Below are positions 27,902 through 37,202 of a stretch of 55,441 bases of DNA, piece by piece. The DNA is taken from contig CAZROA010000092.1 in the NCBI GenBank assembly GCA_964601575.1, positions 1 to 55,441 on the forward strand, read 5' to 3'. The translations under genes were made by a program, and so were the position numbers. This stretch comes from CAZKEG01 sp964601575 (lineage in GTDB: Bacteria; Desulfobacterota; Thermodesulfobacteria; Thermodesulfobacteriales; Thermodesulfatatoraceae). The notes beneath the pieces are model-generated. The model saw only the letters and a list, made by a program, of their open reading frames with translations. It made no database searches and was not told where the DNA came from. Positions within the stretch are counted from its first letter, which is position 1. The number at the start of each line of letters is the position of its first letter.

Positions 27902-28840
27902 ATGGCGATGGAAATTCTCAAGAGAAGTGATCTGCCCCGAGTCTTCGAACACCCCGTGGCGACCATCGGCAATTTCGATGGTGTCCATCTCGGACATCAG
28001 GCCCTTTTTCGAGAGACGGTAAAGAGGGCCAAACAAGCTCATGGTCAATCCATAGCCATTACCTTTCATCCCCACCCTCTCCAAGTCCTTCGACCAGAAA
28101 AACCGATCAAGCTTATCTGTTCCTTTGAACAGAAGGTGAAGCTGATCGAAGCGGCCGGGCTTGATTATCTCTTGGTCCTTGACTTTACACCGGAGCTGGC
28201 CAGTCTTGAGGCCGAAGAGTTTGTAGAAGACATCCTGGTCAATGGCTTAGGAATCAAGGAGTTGATCGTTGGTTATGATTATCGCTTTGGGCGAAAGCGT
28301 CGCGGGGATACCGAATTGTTAAAGATCTTGGGTAAGAGATTCGGCTTTGAGGTGGTGGTCATCCCGCCTCAGAAGGTAAACGGCCTTACGGTAAGCAGTT
28401 CGTTGGTGCGGGAGCTGGTCTCCGAAGGGGATGTGGCCACGGTGGCCAAACTTTTGGGGCGACCCTATCAGATCTGCGGCAAGGTGGTTCCTGGCCATGG
28501 TCGCGGGCGTAAGCTTTTGGGCTTCCCTACAGCCAATCTCAAGCTTTCCACTGAAAAACTCACTCCAAAGACCGGGGTCTATGCCGTAGAGGTCTTACTC
28601 GATGGCCAAAGACTTCTGGGGGTCATGAATCTCGGGTTTAATCCCACTTTTGGAGACGGGTTCCTTTCTGCCGAGGTTCATATATTCGATTTTCAAGATG
28701 AGCTTTACGGGCGATGGATCTGCATCAATCTCATTGAACGCTTGCGTGATGAGATGAAGTTTGCTTCCCCAGAGGACCTGGCCGCTCAGATCACCAAAGA
28801 TTGCCAAAAGGCACGGGAGATCCTGGCCAAAAAGAGATGA
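27902..28840 (+). CDS. ribF: Bifunctional riboflavin kinase / FAD synthetase
   Basis: RibF converts riboflavin to FMN and then FAD. The N-terminal adenylyltransferase half has IGNFDGVHLGHQ, HPHPLQVL and SSSLVRELVSEGDV. The C-terminal kinase half has GRGRKLLGFPTANL and NLGFNPTFG. Two ATGs (27902 and 27908) are near AGAGGTG; the first is used here. The stop overlaps the trmFO start as ATGA, which implies coupled translation. TrmFO is a flavoprotein, so the pairing is sensible. Confidence 0.94.
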   Translation: MAMEILKRSDLPRVFEHPVATIGNFDGVHLGHQALFRETVKRAKQAHGQSIAITFHPHPLQVLRPEKPIKLICSFEQKVKLIEAAGLDYLLVLDFTPELASLEAEEFVEDILVNGLGIKELIVGYDYRFGRKRRGDTELLKILGKRFGFEVVVIPPQKVNGLTVSSSLVRELVSEGDVATVAKLLGRPYQICGKVVPGHGRGRKLLGFPTANLKLSTEKLTPKTGVYAVEVLLDGQRLLGVMNLGFNPTFGDGFLSAEVHIFDFQDELYGRWICINLIERLRDEMKFASPEDLAAQITKDCQKAREILAKKR

Positions 28841-30189
28841 GACAAGCGGATGTAACCATCATCGGTGGGGGCTTGGCCGGGAGCGAGGCGGCCTGGCAGC
28901 TTGCCTGCCGGGGGTTTTCGGTGTGTCTTTACGAAATGCGTCCCAAAAAACTCACCCCTGCCCACAAAACCGGCCTTTTGGCCGAACTAGTCTGTTCTAA
29001 TTCCCTTCGTTCCAAAGAATTGACCAACGCCGTTGGGCTTCTCAAAGAGGAGATGCGAAGACTCCGCTCTCTGATCATGGAAGCGGCGCTGGTAAGCGAA
29101 GTGCCAGCAGGAAAGGCCCTAGCCGTGGATCGGGAAAAGTTCGCCGCTTATGTCACAGAAAAGATTAATTCGCGTCCTGAAATCGAAATCCGAACCGAGG
29201 AAGTCCGCAAGATCCCGGAAGAAGGAATCGTTATTGTGGCCACCGGTCCATTGACCTCCGAGGCCCTGGCCGAGGACCTCAAACGCTATACCGGTGAGGA
29301 TTATTTTCATTTTTATGACGCCATCGCCCCCATTGTCTATGCTGATTCCATCGATTGGGACAAGGTCTTTAAGGCAGACCGTTATAGCGACGAAGAAGGG
29401 GCCTATGTCAACTGCCCGCTGACTGAAGAAGAATATTACCGCTTGGTGGAGGAATTGCTTGCCGCGGAGAAGGTCCCTTTCAAGGAATTTGAAGAACCCC
29501 GCTATTTTGAGGGATGTCTTCCCATTGAGGTCATGGCCGAGCGGGGGAAAGATACCCTGCGCTATGGACCGTTGAAGCCGGTAGGTCTGGTGGACCCGCG
29601 TACCGGCAAACAACCCTTTGCCGTGGTGCAACTGCGTCCAGAAAACCGAGAGGGGACGCTTTATAACCTGGTCGGTTTTCAGACCAAGCTCAAGTATCCA
29701 GAGCAAGAACGGGTCTTCCGTATGATCCCCGGGTTAGAGAAAGCGGAATTTGCCCGGTTTGGTTCGGTACATCGCAATTCTTTTGTCTGTGCTCCAAAAG
29801 TTTTGAGAAAGACCCTCCAGCTCCAACGAGAACCGCGTATCTTTCTAGCTGGGCAGATCACCGGGGTGGAGGGTTATGTGGAATCCACGGCCATGGGGCT
29901 TGTGGCCGGCCTTAATGCCGGGCGCCTCAAGCGCGGTCAGGAACTCTTGATACCCCCGCGCACCACCGCCCATGGGGCCTTGATCCATTACATTACCGAG
30001 GCTGATCCCAAGCACTTCCAGCCGATGAATATCAATTGGGGGCTCTTTCCTCCACTTGAGATGCCACCTAAAAAACGTAAACGTTTGCCCAAAAGGGAAC
30101 GCTATCGCCTGATGGCTGAACGGGCCCTCCAAGATCTTGAGGCCTGGAAGCAAGAAAAACAGGTTTTGGATAACTCTTTTAGCTGTTAA
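28837..30189 (+). CDS. trmFO: Methylenetetrahydrofolate-tRNA-(uracil-54-C5-)-methyltransferase
   Basis: TrmFO makes m5U54 in the tRNA T-loop using folate and FAD. The product opens with the dinucleotide-binding motif TIIGGGLAGSEAAWQLA. It contains ELVCSNSLRS, FEGCLPIEVMAERG and the C-terminal GQITGVEGYVESTAMGLVAG typical of the family. Length is 450 residues. The ATG at 28837 overlaps the ribF stop by four bases and begins the conserved fold directly. Confidence 0.96.
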   Translation: MRQADVTIIGGGLAGSEAAWQLACRGFSVCLYEMRPKKLTPAHKTGLLAELVCSNSLRSKELTNAVGLLKEEMRRLRSLIMEAALVSEVPAGKALAVDREKFAAYVTEKINSRPEIEIRTEEVRKIPEEGIVIVATGPLTSEALAEDLKRYTGEDYFHFYDAIAPIVYADSIDWDKVFKADRYSDEEGAYVNCPLTEEEYYRLVEELLAAEKVPFKEFEEPRYFEGCLPIEVMAERGKDTLRYGPLKPVGLVDPRTGKQPFAVVQLRPENREGTLYNLVGFQTKLKYPEQERVFRMIPGLEKAEFARFGSVHRNSFVCAPKVLRKTLQLQREPRIFLAGQITGVEGYVESTAMGLVAGLNAGRLKRGQELLIPPRTTAHGALIHYITEADPKHFQPMNINWGLFPPLEMPPKKRKRLPKRERYRLMAERALQDLEAWKQEKQVLDNSFSC

Positions 30190-30200
30190 ACTAACAAATC

Positions 30201-30473
30201 ATGTTTAAACGTCGTTGTCCCTATTGCCACGAAAAGATCCAGCGAGAGGCACGAGTTTGTCGTTTTTGTGGCCGAGAGGTTGAACCTCTCCCTTCCTTTG
30301 GAGGAACCCCTTGGGTATGGCTCCTTTTCGGCTTTGTGGGGGCCTTTTTAGGGGCCGGGGCCATGATTGGGTATCAAGTCTTGAAGGAAAGACGTATTTG
30401 GTCTGGTCAGGAGACATTGCCCCTTCCTTCAAAGACTTCTCGTGAACTGGAAGAACAACTCATGGATTTTTAG
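30201..30473 (+). CDS. Small zinc-ribbon membrane protein
   Basis: This 90-residue protein has an N-terminal zinc ribbon (CPYCHEKIQREARVCRFCG), one membrane helix (about 33-53, WVWLLFGFVGAFLGAGAMIG) and a polar tail. It lies 11 bases after trmFO. No Shine-Dalgarno is obvious. It belongs to the broad class of zinc-ribbon plus one-helix proteins whose function is not known. The pattern of cysteines and the context support a real gene. Confidence 0.7.
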   Translation: MFKRRCPYCHEKIQREARVCRFCGREVEPLPSFGGTPWVWLLFGFVGAFLGAGAMIGYQVLKERRIWSGQETLPLPSKTSRELEEQLMDF

Positions 30474-30549
30474 TCGGTGGTCAAGCCTTGCTCAGCCCAT
30501 CAAATCTTTGTAGCTTTAAATCAAGATTAGGTAAGAAGGGAGTAACAGG

Positions 30550-31932
30550 ATGAGAGTAAGTGTGGAAGATGTCAGCACGGTCCAAAAAAAGTTAAACGTG
30601 GAATTACCCCCGGAAGTGGTGGCCAAAGAGATTGATCGGGCCTGCCAAAAACTGGGCCGAGAGGTCTCGGTCAAGGGATTTCGGAAGGGAAAGGTCCCCA
30701 AGGCTGTTTTGAGGCGCCTTTTTAAGGAACATATCGAAGAACGAGTTATTGAGGCCTTGATCCAGGAGTCTTTGCCCAAGGCCATTGAGGAGAGCAAACT
30801 GGCCCCTATTGTTAGGCCGGTTATCGAGCGTCACGATGAGCTGAGAGACCAAGAAAGTTTTTCATATACAGCCCTGGTCGATGTTCGGCCAGAGTTTGAG
30901 ATAAAGCCCGAGGACTACAAAGGCCTTGAAATAGAATCCCTTCCCACCGAGGTCACCGAAGAAGAGATCGAGCGACATCTCAAGGCCATTCAGATGACCT
31001 TTGCCGATCTCAAGCCGGCGGAAAAGGATCACAAGATCGAGCTAAACGACATAGCCATCATCTCGTTTAAGTCTTTTATCAACGACGAACCGGTTCCCGG
31101 ACATGAGGCCGAAGCCCTGTATGTGGATGTTGGCACTGGTGAGTTTAACGCCACCATTGAAGACAAACTTATTGGTCATCAGGCCGGGGACAGCCTTGAG
31201 GTAGAAGTGACCTATCCTGAAGATTCGCTCAACGCTCAACTGGCGGGTAACACCGTCCTTTACAAGATCTTTATTCGTGAGGTCTACGTAAGAGACCTCA
31301 AGCCCTTGGACGATGAGTTCATCAAAAAGATGAACCTTGGTTTTGAGTCTCTTGAACATCTTAAAGAGAGGATCAGGCGGAGGCTTGAAGAAGAGAAGAA
31401 GAAAAAGGCGGAAGAATTTGCCAAAGAACAGATTTTGGCTCAATTACGGGAGAAGGTCCAGTTTGAGATCCCAGAACGTTTTGTCGAATATAAGATAGCC
31501 CGTATGATCGAACAAATGCGCTTGAGCCTAGAAGAAAAGGGGCACACCTTTGAGTCTGCCGGGATCTCGGTGGCCAAACTTCAAGAAAGGCTCCGCCCCC
31601 TAGCTGAGCAACAGGCCAAAGAGGATCTCATCCTGGAAAAGATTGCCGAATTAGAAAATATCTCCCTTGATGCGGAAGAACTTCAAGAAAAGGCCGAGGC
31701 CCTGGCCAAGGCCAGTCGAGCCAGTTTGGACGAGGCCAGAGGTATTATTATGACCTCGGTGGTCCCCAGGCTGTTGGCGGAGAAGACATTGCAGTTGTTA
31801 CTTTCCAACGCTAAATTTAAAGATACTCAAGAACAAGAAGCAAAATCCGAAGGAACGGAAGAGTCTGAGGGAGTGGACACTTCGGAAAAAGCAGCTGAAT
31901 CTGCTGAAAGATCTGAGGGGAGCGAGGTGTAA
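30550..31932 (+). CDS. tig: Trigger factor (ribosome-associated chaperone)
   Basis: Trigger factor binds the ribosome exit and assists folding. The 460-residue product shows the ribosome-docking signature GFRKGKVPKAVL at about 42-53, a peptidyl-prolyl isomerase domain (about 160-245) and the helical C-terminal domain. Its last 35 residues are an unusual acidic, Ser/Glu-rich low-complexity tail. AAGGGAG precedes the ATG. It heads an operon with clpP, clpX and lon, whose starts overlap or nearly abut. Confidence 0.96.
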   Translation: MRVSVEDVSTVQKKLNVELPPEVVAKEIDRACQKLGREVSVKGFRKGKVPKAVLRRLFKEHIEERVIEALIQESLPKAIEESKLAPIVRPVIERHDELRDQESFSYTALVDVRPEFEIKPEDYKGLEIESLPTEVTEEEIERHLKAIQMTFADLKPAEKDHKIELNDIAIISFKSFINDEPVPGHEAEALYVDVGTGEFNATIEDKLIGHQAGDSLEVEVTYPEDSLNAQLAGNTVLYKIFIREVYVRDLKPLDDEFIKKMNLGFESLEHLKERIRRRLEEEKKKKAEEFAKEQILAQLREKVQFEIPERFVEYKIARMIEQMRLSLEEKGHTFESAGISVAKLQERLRPLAEQQAKEDLILEKIAELENISLDAEELQEKAEALAKASRASLDEARGIIMTSVVPRLLAEKTLQLLLSNAKFKDTQEQEAKSEGTEESEGVDTSEKAAESAERSEGSEV

Positions 31933-32531
31933 TGTACGTACCCATTGTCATTGAACAAACAGCTCGTGGTGAACGGGCCTATGATATTTATTCTCGGCTC
32001 CTAAGAGAACGAATCATCTTTGTAGGGATGCCGGTGGACGATCATGTGGCCAATTTGGTCATTGCTCAGCTCTTGTTTTTAGAGGCCGAAGATCCGGACC
32101 GGGATATCACGCTCTACATTAATTCTCCTGGAGGGATAGTGACAGCCGGGCTCGCTATTTACGATACGATGCAATACATCAAACCTGATGTCTGTACCTT
32201 GTGCTTGGGGCAGGCAGCCAGTATGGCGGCGGTGCTTTTGGCCGGGGGGGCCAAAGGCAAACGCTTTGCCCTCCCGCACTCACGGATCATGTTGCATCAA
32301 CCCATGGGCAGTTTTCAGGGGCAGGCCACTGATGTGGATATTCAGGCCCGAGAGATACTTCGATTGAGGGATTTGATCAACCATATTTTAGTCAAACATA
32401 CCGGGCAGCCCCTTGAGCGCATCCAACAGGATACAGAGCGAGATTTTTATATGTCCAGCGAAGAGGCCAAAAATTACGGCATTATTGATAAAATATTATA
32501 CGAACGTCCTGGCAAAAAGGAGGAAGGATAA
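31932..32531 (+). CDS. clpP: ATP-dependent Clp protease proteolytic subunit
   Basis: ClpP is the barrel peptidase that degrades substrates fed by ClpX. The catalytic triad is Ser97 (GQAASMAA), His122 (MLHQP) and Asp171 (ERDFYMS). NSPGG at about 64-68 marks the oxyanion region. At 199 residues it is standard. The ATG overlaps the tig stop (TAATG), and its own stop overlaps clpX in the same way, so the three are translationally coupled. Confidence 0.98.
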   Translation: MYVPIVIEQTARGERAYDIYSRLLRERIIFVGMPVDDHVANLVIAQLLFLEAEDPDRDITLYINSPGGIVTAGLAIYDTMQYIKPDVCTLCLGQAASMAAVLLAGGAKGKRFALPHSRIMLHQPMGSFQGQATDVDIQAREILRLRDLINHILVKHTGQPLERIQQDTERDFYMSSEEAKNYGIIDKILYERPGKKEEG

Positions 32532-33781
32532 TGCCCAGGAAAAGTTCTCGAGGCGGCGATCTTCATTGTTCTTTTTGCGGGAAGAGCCAACACGAGGTTC
32601 GTAAACTGATTGCCGGCCCGGCGGTCTATATATGCGATGAATGTATCGAGTTATGCAACGACATTATCGCCGAGGAGTATGAGCGGGAAGAAGGCTCACA
32701 ACGGATGCAATCCATCCCCAAGCCTTCAGAGATAAAGGCCTTTTTGGACCAATATGTCGTCGGTCAAGATCGGGCGAAAAAGATCCTCTCCGTGGCGGTA
32801 CATAATCACTACAAGCGTATCGAGAGCCGAATCAATCTCGATGGGGTCGAGCTTCAGAAGAGTAATATCCTACTCATTGGGCCGACGGGATGTGGTAAGA
32901 CCTTATTGGCCCAGACCTTGGCCAAGTTTTTAAATGTCCCCTTTACCATTGCCGACGCCACAACTCTTACCGAAGCAGGTTATGTAGGTGAAGACGTGGA
33001 AAACATCATCTTGAATCTCTTACAGGCAGCGGACTATGACGTTGAACTGGCCCAACGGGGTATTGTCTATATTGATGAGATCGACAAGATTGCCCGAAAG
33101 AGTGACAGCCCCTCCATTACCCGAGATGTCTCGGGTGAAGGGGTCCAGCAGGCCCTTTTGAAGATCCTGGAAGGGACCATCGCCAATGTCCCGCCTAAGG
33201 GTGGGCGCAAGCATCCTCAGCAAGAATTCATCAAGGTGGATACGACGAACATCCTTTTCATTTGCGGGGGAGCCTTTGTTGGCCTGGAACGCATCGTGAA
33301 GGAAAAGCTTGGTCAGCGGTCCATCGGGTTTGGGGCTAATATCAAAGGGGCCGAAGATATGACCATCGGTGAAATCCTTTCCCACGTAGAACCGGAAGAC
33401 TTGATTCGGTTCGGCATGATCCCCGAATTTGTAGGTCGAGTGCCAATCATCGCTACCCTGGATGAATTGACTGAAGAGGAGTTGGTGCGCATCTTGAAAG
33501 AGCCCAAGAACGCCTTGGTCAAGCAGTATGAGAAACTATTTGAAATGGACGGCGTAAAACTTAGATTTACAGAAGGAGCCCTTAACGCCATAGCCAAGGA
33601 GGCTATTCGGCGTAAATGTGGGGCTCGAGGGCTTCGGGCCATTATGGAAGAGGCCATGTTAGAGATAATGTATGATTTGCCCTCACTTGAGGGGGTTAAA
33701 GAGTGTGTGGTGACCGAAGAGGTCATCTTAAGGCATGAAAAACCCATTATTATCTATGAATCTCAGGCCCAAGAGGCCTAA
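32531..33781 (+). CDS. clpX: ATP-dependent Clp protease unfoldase subunit ClpX
   Basis: ClpX unfolds substrates and delivers them to ClpP. The N-terminal zinc domain has cysteines 13, 16, 35 and 38. The AAA+ module has Walker A GPTGCGKT (117-124), YIDEIDKIARK as Walker B and the GYVGEDVEN pore loop. The RSIGFGA loop that docks on ClpP is present. Length is 416 residues. It overlaps clpP by one base and precedes lon by eight. Confidence 0.98.
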   Translation: MPRKSSRGGDLHCSFCGKSQHEVRKLIAGPAVYICDECIELCNDIIAEEYEREEGSQRMQSIPKPSEIKAFLDQYVVGQDRAKKILSVAVHNHYKRIESRINLDGVELQKSNILLIGPTGCGKTLLAQTLAKFLNVPFTIADATTLTEAGYVGEDVENIILNLLQAADYDVELAQRGIVYIDEIDKIARKSDSPSITRDVSGEGVQQALLKILEGTIANVPPKGGRKHPQQEFIKVDTTNILFICGGAFVGLERIVKEKLGQRSIGFGANIKGAEDMTIGEILSHVEPEDLIRFGMIPEFVGRVPIIATLDELTEEELVRILKEPKNALVKQYEKLFEMDGVKLRFTEGALNAIAKEAIRRKCGARGLRAIMEEAMLEIMYDLPSLEGVKECVVTEEVILRHEKPIIIYESQAQEA

Positions 33782-33789
33782 GGGGAATT

Positions 33790-36198
33790 ATGGAGAAGGA
33801 AAAAGAACAAATCATTTTACCGCTGCTTCCACTTAGAGACATTGTCCTTTTCCCGCATCGTTTGGTGCCGCTTTTTATCGGGCGGGAAAAGAGTATTATG
33901 GCCATTGAACACGCCATGGCCAGCGGCAAGGAGATCTTTCTGGCTGCTCAGAAAGATGCCCAACTCGATGATCCGGACGAGAAGGATATCTACCGCATCG
34001 GCACTATTGGGACCATTATCCAGATTCTGCGCCTGCCGGATGGCACGGTCAAGGCCCTGATCGAAGGCAAACAGCGGGCCCGGATCGTTAAGTTTGTCCC
34101 GGGATATAACTTTTTTATGGTCCAGGTAGAACCCAAGGCCGAGGTGGTAGAAGCCGGGCCGGAGATCGAGGCCTTGGTCAGGCTCTGCCATCAGGCCTTT
34201 GAGGAATACACCAAGATCAACAAAAAGATCCCACCGGAGGCGGTCTCTTCTATCTTGAATTTGCGTGATCCGGCCCGTCTTTCTGACCATATTGCCGCGG
34301 TCTTGAACCTCAAGCTCCCCCAGAAGCAGCGGCTCCTTGAGATGACCAACGTGAACAAGCGTCTGGAGTTGGTTTACGGCTATCTCCGAGGTGAGATGGA
34401 GGTGACCAGGCTTGAGCAGCGGATCAAAGAGCGGGTCAAGAAACAAATGGAAAAGACCCAACGGGATTACTACCTGAACGAACAGATGCGTGCCATCCAA
34501 AAGGAGATGGGGGAGCGGGAAGATGGTCGCGGTGACTTGGCTGAGCTCGAAAAACGCATCAAAAGGAAGAGGCTTCCCCGTGAGGCAGCGGCCAAGGTAA
34601 GGCAGGAGTTCAAGAAACTCCAGATGATGTCGCCCATGTCCGCCGAGGCCACGGTGGTGCGCAATTATATCGATTGGATCTTGAGTATCCCTTGGTATGA
34701 GCGCACTCAGGACAAGATCGATATTGAAGAGGCGGAGGCCATCCTGGAAGCGGATCACTACGGCTTAGAAAAACCGAAACAGCGTATCCTCGAGCACCTG
34801 GCGGTCCAAAAATTGGTCAAGAAGATTAAGGGGCCGATCCTTTGTTTGGTAGGGCCTCCGGGAGTGGGGAAGACATCGCTTGCCCGCTCGGTGGCCAGGG
34901 CCATGGGGCGGCATTTTGTGCGTATCTCCCTCGGTGGCGTGCGGGATGAGGCTGAGATTCGGGGGCATCGGCGCACCTATATTGGGGCCCTTCCCGGGAA
35001 GATCATTCAGGGGATGCGCAAGGCCGGGACCATCAATCCAGTCTTCTGTCTAGACGAAGTAGACAAGATCGGGACAGATTTCCGAGGAGACCCGGCGGCG
35101 GCCTTGCTCGAGGTCTTAGATCCAGAGCAGAACTGCGCTTTTCAGGATCACTATTTGGAGTTGGCCTACGATCTTTCCAACGTGCTCTTTATCACTACGG
35201 CCAACGCCTTACACACTATTCCTATACCGCTTCTTGACCGAATGGAGATCATCGAGATTCCGGGCTACACCGAGGAAGAGAAGCTTGAAATCGCCAAGGG
35301 TTATTTGATTCCGCGGCAGCTTGAGGCTCATGGGCTAAAGCCCGAGCAGGTCAAGTTTTCGGATCGGGCCATCTTGGAGATTATCAGGCGTTATACCCGC
35401 GAGGCAGGGGTGCGAAATCTGGAACGGGAGATCGCCACGATCTGTCGGAAGATTGCCAAGGAGGTCGCCCGTGACCCCAAAGCCTTTAAACCGACCAAAG
35501 TGTCGGTAAGCAAGATACCTCGGTTCCTCGGGGTGCCGCGATATCGTTACGGCATGGCGGAAAAATCAAATGAGATCGGCATGGCCACTGGCTTGGCCTG
35601 GACAGAGACCGGCGGGGCCCTTCTACAGATCGAAGCGGTGATTATGCCCGGTAAAGGCAAGCTCCTTATCACTGGAAAGCTTGGCGAAGTGATGCAGGAA
35701 TCGGTCCAAGCGGCCATGAGCTATGTACGTTCACGGGCACATCAATTAGGCCTTCCGCCGGATTTTTATCAACGGATAGATATCCATGTGCATGTGCCTG
35801 AAGGGGCCATCCCCAAAGACGGCCCGAGCGCTGGAATCACTATGGCCACGGCCATCGTTTCGGCCTTGCTCAAGATTCCGGTGAAGAGTACCGTAGCCAT
35901 GACCGGGGAGATCACCTTGCGGGGGCGGGTGTTGCCCATCGGGGGTCTTAAAGAAAAACTTTTGGCTGCTCGTCGAGGCAACATCGAGACGGTGATCATC
36001 CCCAAAGAGAACGAGAAGGATCTCAAAGAGATACCGGCCAAGATCCTCAAAGATTTAGACGTGGTCTTGGTCGACCATATGGATGAAGTCTTAAAGCTTG
36101 CCCTTGAGCTTGAATCACCGGATAAGCTCTTTCGAGATGTGCCGCCTTTCAGCCTTTTTGGCAAAGTGGAGAGCGGCGACGAGATCAGGGCCCATTGA
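33790..36198 (+). CDS. lon: ATP-dependent protease Lon
   Basis: Lon degrades misfolded and regulatory proteins. The 802-residue product has the N-terminal substrate domain (LLPLRDIVLFPHRLVPLFIGR) and an AAA+ domain with GPPGVGKT (355-362) and CLDEVDKIG. The protease domain has a Ser-Lys dyad at Ser680 (KDGPSAGI) and Lys723 (GGLKEKLLA). It is the last gene of tig-clpP-clpX-lon. A tRNA promoter begins two bases after its stop, so the operon probably ends here, although no hairpin terminator is visible. Confidence 0.98.
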   Translation: MEKEKEQIILPLLPLRDIVLFPHRLVPLFIGREKSIMAIEHAMASGKEIFLAAQKDAQLDDPDEKDIYRIGTIGTIIQILRLPDGTVKALIEGKQRARIVKFVPGYNFFMVQVEPKAEVVEAGPEIEALVRLCHQAFEEYTKINKKIPPEAVSSILNLRDPARLSDHIAAVLNLKLPQKQRLLEMTNVNKRLELVYGYLRGEMEVTRLEQRIKERVKKQMEKTQRDYYLNEQMRAIQKEMGEREDGRGDLAELEKRIKRKRLPREAAAKVRQEFKKLQMMSPMSAEATVVRNYIDWILSIPWYERTQDKIDIEEAEAILEADHYGLEKPKQRILEHLAVQKLVKKIKGPILCLVGPPGVGKTSLARSVARAMGRHFVRISLGGVRDEAEIRGHRRTYIGALPGKIIQGMRKAGTINPVFCLDEVDKIGTDFRGDPAAALLEVLDPEQNCAFQDHYLELAYDLSNVLFITTANALHTIPIPLLDRMEIIEIPGYTEEEKLEIAKGYLIPRQLEAHGLKPEQVKFSDRAILEIIRRYTREAGVRNLEREIATICRKIAKEVARDPKAFKPTKVSVSKIPRFLGVPRYRYGMAEKSNEIGMATGLAWTETGGALLQIEAVIMPGKGKLLITGKLGEVMQESVQAAMSYVRSRAHQLGLPPDFYQRIDIHVHVPEGAIPKDGPSAGITMATAIVSALLKIPVKSTVAMTGEITLRGRVLPIGGLKEKLLAARRGNIETVIIPKENEKDLKEIPAKILKDLDVVLVDHMDEVLKLALELESPDKLFRDVPPFSLFGKVESGDEIRAH

Positions 36199-36200
36199 AC

Positions 36201-36229
36201 TTGACAGAAAAGGGGCTGAAGGTTAATTT
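36201..36229 (+). promoter_or_regulatory. Likely sigma70-type promoter of the tRNA pair
   Basis: A perfect -35 element TTGACA (36201-36206), 17 bases, then TAATTT (36224-36229) lies just upstream of tRNA-Val. The predicted start near 36236 is a few bases before the mature 5' end. The -10 is only a partial match. Confidence 0.45.
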
Positions 36230-36241
36230 TACTTTCGCTTT

Positions 36242-36316
36242 GGGCGGATAGCTCAGCGGGAGAGCATCGGCCTTACAAGCCGGGGGTCACAGGTTCAAAT
36301 CCTGTTCCGCCCACCA
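36242..36316 (+). tRNA. tRNA-Val (UAC)
   Basis: The 75-base cloverleaf is complete. The acceptor stem GGGCGGA pairs with TCCGCCC, the D stem is GCTC/GAGC, and the anticodon loop CTTACAA holds TAC. The T arm is ACAGG-TTCAAAT-CCTGT and CCA is encoded. It reads valine codons GUA and probably other GUN codons. It is followed after 20 bases by tRNA-Asp. Confidence 0.97.
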
Positions 36317-36336
36317 AGGCCGAGAGATAAGAGTGC

Positions 36337-36414
36337 GGGGCCGTAGTTCAGCCCGGTTAGAACGCCGGCCTGTCACGCCGGAGGTCGCGAGTTCAAATCT
36401 CGTCGGCCCCGCCA
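36337..36414 (+). tRNA. tRNA-Asp (GUC)
   Basis: The 78-base cloverleaf has acceptor GGGGCCG with CGGCCCC, D stem GTTC/GAAC, and anticodon stem CCGGC/GCCGG with loop CTGTCAC giving GTC. The T arm is GCGAG-TTCAAAT-CTCGT and CCA is encoded. It is probably co-transcribed with tRNA-Val; Val-Asp pairs are common in bacteria. Confidence 0.97.
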
Positions 36415-36424
36415 TTTATATTTC

Positions 36425-37192
36425 ATGGACCTGCCTTTTACCTTCAAAAAAATATTGGAACTTATTCTCTACCCTTCTGGTATAATTTTTCTCTTTCTCC
36501 TCTTGGCCACCCTTGCTTCATTTTCGCGTTATCGACGTAGTCAAACGCGGTTTTTTCTAGTCTTGGCCTTTATCTTTTTTTATCTCTCAAGCACCCCTTT
36601 TTTGTGTCACTTTTTGGCCGAGCCCTTAGAAAGAGACTACGTTGCGCCACAGATCTCTTCGGGAGAATATGCTGCTATTGTCCTTTTGCCTTCTTATATT
36701 GACAACCGAGGGGGGCTAAAGCTTTATCAACGCTTTGATCGAGAAACCTGGGTACGCTTTTGGGCCGCGGTAGAACTCAAACGCCGTTTTCCCCAAATAC
36801 CTCTTATTATCGTGGGGAATGGCTCCCCAATTGGTAAAGGTGCTTCTTATTTGGCCGAACTCGCCCGAGAGCTTGGTCTTAAAGGAGTTAAGGCCATTGA
36901 TCCTCCAAAAGATACGGCTTCCAGCCTTAAGGCCTTGGCCCCATTATTGGCGGGGAAGAGATTTATCTTGGTCACCAGTGCCTATCATTTGCCGCGGGCC
37001 ATGTTTTTGGCTCGACAAATGAATTTGTCTCCGATCCCTTATCCGGCCTTTTATCTCTCCAGGCCAGGAGTGGAGATCTCCTTTCAGACCTTTTGGCCCC
37101 AGCCTCATAATATTTTTTATCTTAATCGCGTGGTACACGAATATTTAGGGCTTGCTTTTTATTGGCTGGTAGGGCACATACCCTTCTTATAA
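36425..37192 (+). CDS. YdcF/ElyC (DUF218) family membrane protein
   Basis: This 255-residue protein has two N-terminal membrane helices (about 12-32 and 40-60) and a DUF218 domain with LIIVGNGSP, PKDTASSLKAL and VTSAYHLPRAMFLARQM. The ElyC/SanA/YdcF relatives affect envelope biogenesis, and ElyC is linked to lipid carrier use in peptidoglycan synthesis. A role in envelope polysaccharide handling is inferred, supported by the adjacent heptose gene gmhA. The start lies ten bases after tRNA-Asp and no Shine-Dalgarno is evident. Confidence 0.85.
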   Translation: MDLPFTFKKILELILYPSGIIFLFLLLATLASFSRYRRSQTRFFLVLAFIFFYLSSTPFLCHFLAEPLERDYVAPQISSGEYAAIVLLPSYIDNRGGLKLYQRFDRETWVRFWAAVELKRRFPQIPLIIVGNGSPIGKGASYLAELARELGLKGVKAIDPPKDTASSLKALAPLLAGKRFILVTSAYHLPRAMFLARQMNLSPIPYPAFYLSRPGVEISFQTFWPQPHNIFYLNRVVHEYLGLAFYWLVGHIPFL

Positions 37193-37202
37193 AGGGGTTC
37201 GC

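Noticed and set aside
36242..36414. tRNA genes as an integration site for the AT-rich island
   Set aside because: The island begins more than 5 kb away, no integrase is present, and I found no second copy of a tRNA 3' end at either edge.
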